Assembly: GCF_030732985.1 (NCBI RefSeq)
Contig: NZ_JASHJX010000038.1
Location: forward strand, 1-45,004
Source of the DNA: Nioella sp. MMSF_3534
GTDB taxonomy: Bacteria; Pseudomonadota; Alphaproteobacteria; Rhodobacterales; Rhodobacteraceae
DNA: 45,004 nucleotides
Direction: 5' to 3'
Below the pieces are notes generated by a model, which ran no database searches, was not told where the DNA came from, and saw nothing but the letters and a program-made list of their open reading frames with translations. Each line of letters opens with the position of its first letter. Within the stretch, counting starts at the first letter, position 1. Both the position numbers and the translations under genes were made by a program. Below are positions 41,774-45,004 of this stretch, in pieces.

Positions 41774-44398
41774 ATGTGTTTGACCTGCGCCATATTCAAT
41801 CCTTTCAAAACCGATGGCGACTGGCTGCATGACACTGGCAGCGAAAACGCGCTGACCATCTCCGAAACCTCCGATGCAGCTGGAAATTCCAGCACTGTTT
41901 ACGGCATGTCTTCGGGCGATTCCTTCGTTGGCACGCTTGGCTTTGACAACGATTGGGACTGGGTCGAAGTGAATCTCACGGCGGGCGTGACCTATACCTT
42001 CACGATGACCGCTGGCTCGATGACGGATCCGTATCTCTATCTCTATGACGGGGCCTCAAACCCGGTGCGGAGCAATGACGATATCGGGTCTGGCAACCTG
42101 AACTCCCAGATCGTCTACACCGCAGCATCGAGCGGCACCTACTACATCGCCGCTGACAGCTACTACAACAGCCCCGGCTATACCGGCAGCACGGTCGATA
42201 CAGGCACCTACACCCTGACCATGAGCGGCGGAGGCACCAACCCGCCGCCGCCCTCCGGCAACGACCTGCTGGACTCGATCACCTGGGGCTATACGGCCCC
42301 CAGCTCCATCAATGTCTACTTCGTGCCCGGCGGCGTCAGCTTCGATGACCCCTTTGACACGCCACAGACCACCTCGACCTGGAGCACTTACGAACAGCAG
42401 CAGGCGATGCTGGCCTTCGAGACCTTCGAGAACGTGGCCAACGTGACTTTCAACGTGGTCACGAACCCCAACCAGGCCGATTTCTTCATGGTCGAATCCA
42501 CCGACCCGGACTCCTCCCTCGGCTATTGGGGCGTTGGCGGCACCTCGGTGACGATCAACGGCACCTCCTACAACAACCTCGACGGCCACGGCGTGTTCTA
42601 CAATGGCGGCCAGGGCTGGACGACTCTCGGCCAGGCTCAGGGTGGCTACGGGTTTATCACCATGATCCACGAGATCGGGCACGGCATGGGCCTGTCTCAC
42701 CCCCATGACACCGGCGGCACGTCTTCCATCATGGACGGCGTGACCGGGCCTTTCGGCAGCCTGGGCGATTTCGACCTGAACCAGGGCATCTACACGACGA
42801 TGTCCTATAACGATGGCTGGCAGACCGCCCCGCACGGGGCCAGCCCGTCGGACAATTACGGCTGGCAAGGCACGCCGATGGCCATGGATATCGCGGTTCT
42901 TCAGTCGCTCTACGGGGCAAACACCACCTTCAACAACGGCAACGACACCTACGAACTGTTCACGGTCAATCAGACAGCCTTTTCCCACGCCTACTACTCG
43001 ACGATCTGGGATACCGGCGGCATTGACACGATCGTCAACCCCGGCCTGCTGTCCTCCATAATCGACCTGCGCGAGGCCCCGCTGACCTATTCGGCGAATG
43101 GCGGAGGCTATGTCTCTTATGTCACCGGGGTGCATGGCGGCTTCACCATCGCTGCCGGGGCCGTCATCGAGAATGCGACCGGCGGTCGGGGAAATGACAC
43201 GATCATCGGCAATGACGTGGCCAACGTGCTCGATGGCAACCTCGGCAATGACACCCTGACCGGAGGTGCCGCGGTCGATACGTTCATCTATTCCGGCGGA
43301 CAGGACGTCATCACGGACTTCAACGGGGACTTTATTCGGCTCAACCTGACCTCATGGTTTGGCGATGTCAGCTCGCTGCTGGCCTCGGCAGTCGTCCAAA
43401 GTGGCAATCTCGTGCTCGACTTCGGCGGCGGTTACACGCTGACACTCAACGGTGTGACCAGCACCGCAGGCCTCGCAGGGCGCATCCGTGTCGGCGACAG
43501 CGACCCCGAAAGCGACCTGACCGGCGATGGAACGTCGGACATTCTGTGGCGCAACGGCACGACGGGTCAGTACGGCATGTTCGACATGGCTGGCGGCACG
43601 CCCACCTGGAGCGTTCTGGGCGGCGAGAGCACCGCCTGGCAGATCGGCGGGCTCGGGGATTTCGACGGGGATGGGACCGACGACATTCTGTGGCGCAACG
43701 ATACCTCCGGCGGCATCGGCTTCTCGGCCATGGGCACCGGCAGCCCGGTCTGGAACGCGCTCGGCACCGCCGGGGCGGAATGGCAGATCATGGGCGTCGG
43801 CGATTTCAACGGCGACGGTACCGACGATATCCTCTGGCAGAACAGCAACAATGGCGGCGTGGGCATGTTCGCCATGTCGGGCGGCACGGCGACCTGGCAG
43901 ACGATCGGCGGTTCATCTGCGCCGTGGGAGATCGTGGCGACGGGCGACATCACCGGCGACGGCATCGACGACATCATCTGGCGGAACTCCACGACCGGCC
44001 AGGTGGGCCAGTTCGAGATGTCCGGCGCGGGTACACCAACCTGGAGCGTCGTGGCCAATGTCTCCAACGACTGGCGGTTGGTTGGGACCGGCGATCTGGA
44101 CGGCGACGGGACGGATGACCTCTTGTGGCGGCACGAGAGCTCGGGCGCTGTGGGCTACTACGCCATGGGCTCCGGTTCGCCGGTCTGGCAGGGCCTCGGT
44201 CAGGCCAGCTTCGATTGGGATATCGTGGGCACCGGCGACTACAATGGCGACGGCACGGACGACATCCTGTGGCGGAACGTCAATACCGGCACGGTCGGCA
44301 TGTACGACATGGATGGCGGGCCAAGCTGGCAGACCATCGGCCAGGCCGCACTGGCATGGGACGTCGAGGGGCAGTTCGTGGATGAGTTCGTGTTCTGA
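41774..44398 (+). CDS. Secreted serralysin-type metalloprotease with RTX and FG-GAP-like repeats
   Basis: An 874-residue protein without a Sec signal, as expected for type I secretion. The N-terminal MCLTCAIFNPF resembles other rhodobacteral serralysins. A PPC domain follows (about 35-145). The M10 catalytic domain has H299-E-I-G-H303-xx-G-xx-H309 (HEIGHGMGLSHP) and the Met-turn TTMSYND with M343. RTX-type Ca2+-binding repeats GGRGNDTI and GNLGNDTLTGG lie at about 468-495. Six repeats of about 48 residues fill 578-874, each starting D-x-x-GDG-x-DD-[IL]-[IL]-W-[RQ], likely Ca2+-binding propeller-like blades. ATG 41774 has GGAGAG 7 bp upstream. The C-terminus ends VDEFVF, a hydrophobic/acidic tail as in type I substrates. 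Confidence 0.93.
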   Translation: MCLTCAIFNPFKTDGDWLHDTGSENALTISETSDAAGNSSTVYGMSSGDSFVGTLGFDNDWDWVEVNLTAGVTYTFTMTAGSMTDPYLYLYDGASNPVRSNDDIGSGNLNSQIVYTAASSGTYYIAADSYYNSPGYTGSTVDTGTYTLTMSGGGTNPPPPSGNDLLDSITWGYTAPSSINVYFVPGGVSFDDPFDTPQTTSTWSTYEQQQAMLAFETFENVANVTFNVVTNPNQADFFMVESTDPDSSLGYWGVGGTSVTINGTSYNNLDGHGVFYNGGQGWTTLGQAQGGYGFITMIHEIGHGMGLSHPHDTGGTSSIMDGVTGPFGSLGDFDLNQGIYTTMSYNDGWQTAPHGASPSDNYGWQGTPMAMDIAVLQSLYGANTTFNNGNDTYELFTVNQTAFSHAYYSTIWDTGGIDTIVNPGLLSSIIDLREAPLTYSANGGGYVSYVTGVHGGFTIAAGAVIENATGGRGNDTIIGNDVANVLDGNLGNDTLTGGAAVDTFIYSGGQDVITDFNGDFIRLNLTSWFGDVSSLLASAVVQSGNLVLDFGGGYTLTLNGVTSTAGLAGRIRVGDSDPESDLTGDGTSDILWRNGTTGQYGMFDMAGGTPTWSVLGGESTAWQIGGLGDFDGDGTDDILWRNDTSGGIGFSAMGTGSPVWNALGTAGAEWQIMGVGDFNGDGTDDILWQNSNNGGVGMFAMSGGTATWQTIGGSSAPWEIVATGDITGDGIDDIIWRNSTTGQVGQFEMSGAGTPTWSVVANVSNDWRLVGTGDLDGDGTDDLLWRHESSGAVGYYAMGSGSPVWQGLGQASFDWDIVGTGDYNGDGTDDILWRNVNTGTVGMYDMDGGPSWQTIGQAALAWDVEGQFVDEFVF

Positions 44399-44875
44399 CG
44401 GGGGCGGGCCAGCCGACACCGGCTTCAGGACCGGCGGATGACTGTATAATTGCTTCGCTGTGGGCGATTGCCGCTGAATTGTGGATACGTGAGACCCGAG
44501 ATTGGGTAAGTATCATGCCGGGATTTCAGCCCATTGCCCGCAGCTTGTAGGATGGTCCCTGCCTCCGTCAGCACATGCCATTGAGCAAATGCGATCTTTG
44601 GAATGAACTGGCGTGGTCCAGCTTAGTAGGGCGTAGAAAGCGGTTCTGCAGACCATTTCGGAACGCGCTACAGCCCTCGATTGTCGCCTCGGGTGCTCTT
44701 CCGAAGGGACAAGCCGGGAAAGAATTTGGCAAAATGGTCAGGAAGGCTAACGCCTATATCGAGATGCTCAGGCCAGTTGCCATCTGCCGCAACCGCCATT
44801 CTATCAAGAACAGAGCAGGCAGATGACCATCCTGTCATCTGCCTGCTCCGAATCTCCATCCAGGCTTATTTCCGT
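44399..44875. other. Gap between two convergent protease genes
   Basis: 477 bp with lower coding character than the surroundings. One short open frame (44575-44826) has no ribosome-binding site and no recognisable protein pattern. The only clear structure is the perfect hairpin at 44813-44848. I see no tRNA, insertion sequence or promoter that I can defend. Confidence 0.6.
44813..44848 (-). terminator. Perfect 15-bp hairpin, probable terminator of the right-edge gene
   Basis: GAGCAGGCAGATGAC (44813-44827) and its exact reverse complement (44834-44848) enclose a 6-nt loop. On the minus strand it lies 27 bp after the stop of the partial protease paralogue and is followed by TGTTCTTGAT, a weakly T-rich tail. 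It may also stop transcripts from the plus-strand protease. Confidence 0.7.
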
Positions 44876-45004
44876 TCAGAACACGAACTCGTCCACGAAT
44901 TGCCCTTCGACGTCCCATGCCAGCGCGGCCTGGCCGATGGTCTGCCAGCTTGGCCCGCCATCCATGTCGTACATGCCGACAGTCCCGGTATTGACGTTCC
45001 GCCA
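44876..45004 (-). CDS. C-terminal end of a second serralysin/FG-GAP repeat protein (partial)
   Basis: The minus strand from the window edge to TGA 44876-44878 encodes 42 residues, from WRNVNTGTVGMYDMDGG to GQFVDEFVF. They are identical to the last 42 residues of the plus-strand protease. At DNA level 123 of 129 bases match, and all six differences are silent third-position changes. It is therefore a convergent paralogue whose C-terminal secretion/repeat region is the same. The catalytic part lies outside the window, so whether it is also a protease cannot be told. Confidence 0.93.
   Translation of the reverse strand, partial: WRNVNTGTVGMYDMDGGPSWQTIGQAALAWDVEGQFVDEFVF

Noticed and set aside
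44575-44826. 83-codon open frame in the gap between the two protease genes
   Set aside because: No ribosome-binding site, no recognisable pattern, and it ends inside the terminator hairpin.
24011-45004. Downstream attachment-site copy of the tRNA-Thr 3' end
   Set aside because: I looked for the TTCGAGTCCCTCGACCGGCA segment and found no convincing repeat by eye; a computed search is needed.

Overview
The window is a 45 kb piece of a GC-rich alphaproteobacterial chromosome, almost certainly from the Rhodobacterales (roseobacter type). The lptF-lptG-lptD-surA-pdxA-rsmA operon divergent from pepA-holC, the TIGR02281-type membrane aspartyl protease, the Hint-domain protein, the DUF4167 protein, the MaoC/phosphotransacetylase fusion beside ackA, and the short palindromic intergenic repeats all fit that group.

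Positions 1-24,010 are core chromosome: a TfoX C-terminal-like protein, ndk, an ABC-F ATPase coupled to a MarC membrane protein, the aspartyl protease, a Hint protein with a hexanucleotide repeat in its leader, holC-pepA, the LPS-transport/outer-membrane operon, release-factor genes (prfA-prmC), acetate kinase with its fused partner, and the 5-oxoprolinase genes pxpB-pxpC-pxpA. A tRNA-Thr(TGT) closes this part.

Directly after the tRNA lies a broken integrase gene, and from there to about 41 kb runs a catabolic island. It reads as a nearly complete route for hippurate (benzoylglycine) or a related N-aroyl amino acid. A three-part TRAP transporter and an M20D amidohydrolase would take it up and split it into benzoate and glycine. 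BenABCD makes catechol, CatA opens the ring, CatB closes the lactone, and an alpha/beta hydrolase could give 3-oxoadipate. In place of the usual PcaIJ/PcaF step there is a beta-keto acid cleavage enzyme (BKACE, DUF849), translationally coupled to a decayed CoA-transferase fragment. The glycine half has its own FAD amino-acid dehydrogenase behind a glycine riboswitch. No muconolactone isomerase (CatC) is visible.

Two perfect copies and one 10/12 copy of GGTATC-N4-GATACC sit upstream of the three aromatic-side transcription units (the catA divergent region, catB-benABCD, marR/hipO). This links the island into one regulon, most simply under its MarR-family protein. A LysR-type regulator is also present.

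The last 4 kb carries a secreted serralysin-type metalloprotease (PPC domain, M10 catalytic domain, RTX repeats, six 48-residue FG-GAP-like repeats). Facing it is the end of a second gene whose last 42 residues are identical.
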